DNA of 64,000 nt. Source: Cupriavidus nantongensis. Its GTDB lineage: Bacteria; Pseudomonadota; Gammaproteobacteria; Burkholderiales; Burkholderiaceae. Shown here one piece after another: positions 63,550-64,000 of this stretch. Each line of letters starts with the position of its first letter. Positions within the stretch are counted from its first letter, which is position 1. A program made the position numbers and the translations under genes. The stretch is taken from assembly GCF_001598055.1 (NCBI RefSeq), contig NZ_CP014845.1:1-64000 (forward strand), written 5' to 3'. Under the pieces are notes generated by a model, which saw nothing but the letters and a program-made list of their open reading frames with translations, was not told where the DNA came from and did not search any database.

Positions 63550-64000
63550 CGTCATAGATGGCCTGCGCGGCCTCGCGCAGCGCGTCGGCGACCAGCAGCG
63601 CGCCGGGCGACATCAGCCGGTCGGTCGGCGTGATCAGGCCGAAGTCGTCCATATGGCAGGGCATCGCCATCGGCAGGATCTCCACCATGCCGAATGCGGC
63701 GTAGTATTGCGCCACGTCGGCGGTCAGTACCGCGATCATGTCCGACTGCGTCACCATGCGCGTCAGGAACAGCAGCGCGGCGGTCTCGACCACATTGACC
63801 GGCGGCGCCAGGCTGGCGCGCTGGAACATCAGCTCGAAGCGGTGACGCAGCACGGTGCCGGCCGGCGGGATCAGCCACGCGGCATCGGCGGCATCGGCCA
63901 GTGACAGGCCGCGCGCCGCCAGCATCGGATGGCCTGGCCGCACCACCGCGCAGACCGGCTCCTGCGCCATCGGCTCGTAGCGCAGCCGGCCCTTGTCGTG
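63533..64000 (-). CDS. LysR-family regulator, C-terminal part (cut by the window end)
   Basis: Only the last 155 residues are inside the window, and the frame stays open to the edge. They match a LysR effector domain: PVCAVVRPGHPMLAARGLSLADAADAAWLIPPAG, LMFQRASLAPPVNVVETAALLFLTRMVTQSDMIAVLTADVAQYYAAFGMV and DDFGLITPTDRLMSPGALLVADALREA. The DNA-binding half lies beyond position 64000. It is convergent with the dehydratase gene, and its layout is like that of the two other LysR proteins of this region. Confidence 0.85.
   Translation of the reverse strand, partial: HDKGRLRYEPMAQEPVCAVVRPGHPMLAARGLSLADAADAAWLIPPAGTVLRHRFELMFQRASLAPPVNVVETAALLFLTRMVTQSDMIAVLTADVAQYYAAFGMVEILPMAMPCHMDDFGLITPTDRLMSPGALLVADALREAAQAIYDGHAPA

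Overview
The window is very GC-rich and densely coded. Its gene content is typical of a beta-proteobacterium of the Burkholderiaceae, most like Cupriavidus/Ralstonia: Bug-family solute-binding proteins, many LysR/MarR/IclR regulators, an ohr/ohrR pair, pcaIJF and a Tad pilus locus. This placement rests on gene content and composition only. I saw no rRNA, tRNA, insertion sequence, prophage or CRISPR array, so it reads as ordinary chromosome.

Layout. 0-3.7 kb: GIY-YIG protein, organic-peroxide defence (ohrR-ohr) and a periplasmic Do/HtrA protease, followed by a long perfect hairpin. 3.8-10 kb: a MarR-DHA2 efflux pair and a MoxR / DUF58 / transglutaminase operon. 10-16.7 kb: PhyH dioxygenase, IclR regulator, a second DHA2 transporter with a divergent LysR, YggT, MarR and a glycine-zipper lipoprotein. 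16.7-23.5 kb: acyl-CoA synthetase, dienelactone hydrolase, PLD-type nuclease, dodecin, a Sel1-repeat protein and a TonB-dependent siderophore receptor behind a Fur-like box.

23.7-29 kb is the most unusual part. A TpsB/FhaC-like outer-membrane transporter lies downstream of a repetitive Gly-rich lipoprotein. A second, divergent paralogue of that lipoprotein sits across a 698-bp spacer that carries two inverted copies of one 24-bp dyad. 29.3-42 kb is a complete Tad/Flp pilus locus (flp, tadV, tadE, cpaB, rcpA, tadZ, tadA, tadB, tadC, tadD, a DUF3613 gene, tadG). It starts with a plausible sigma-54 promoter and ends with a sigma-54 activator gene, which suggests a self-contained regulatory loop.

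42-54 kb: sbcDC, beta-ketoadipate pcaIJF behind a PcaR-like operator, an SDR and a Bug protein, and a three-lipoprotein operon (CsgG-like, DUF4810, DUF799/GNA1162). 54-64 kb: a squalene/phytoene synthase and then a sugar-acid type catabolic region with KGSADH-like aldehyde dehydrogenase, DapA-family lyase, Bug protein, PdxA-family dehydrogenase, rhamnonate-dehydratase-like enolase and three LysR regulators, the last one cut by the window end. Two composite REP-like palindromic elements occur near 49.7 and 58.0 kb.
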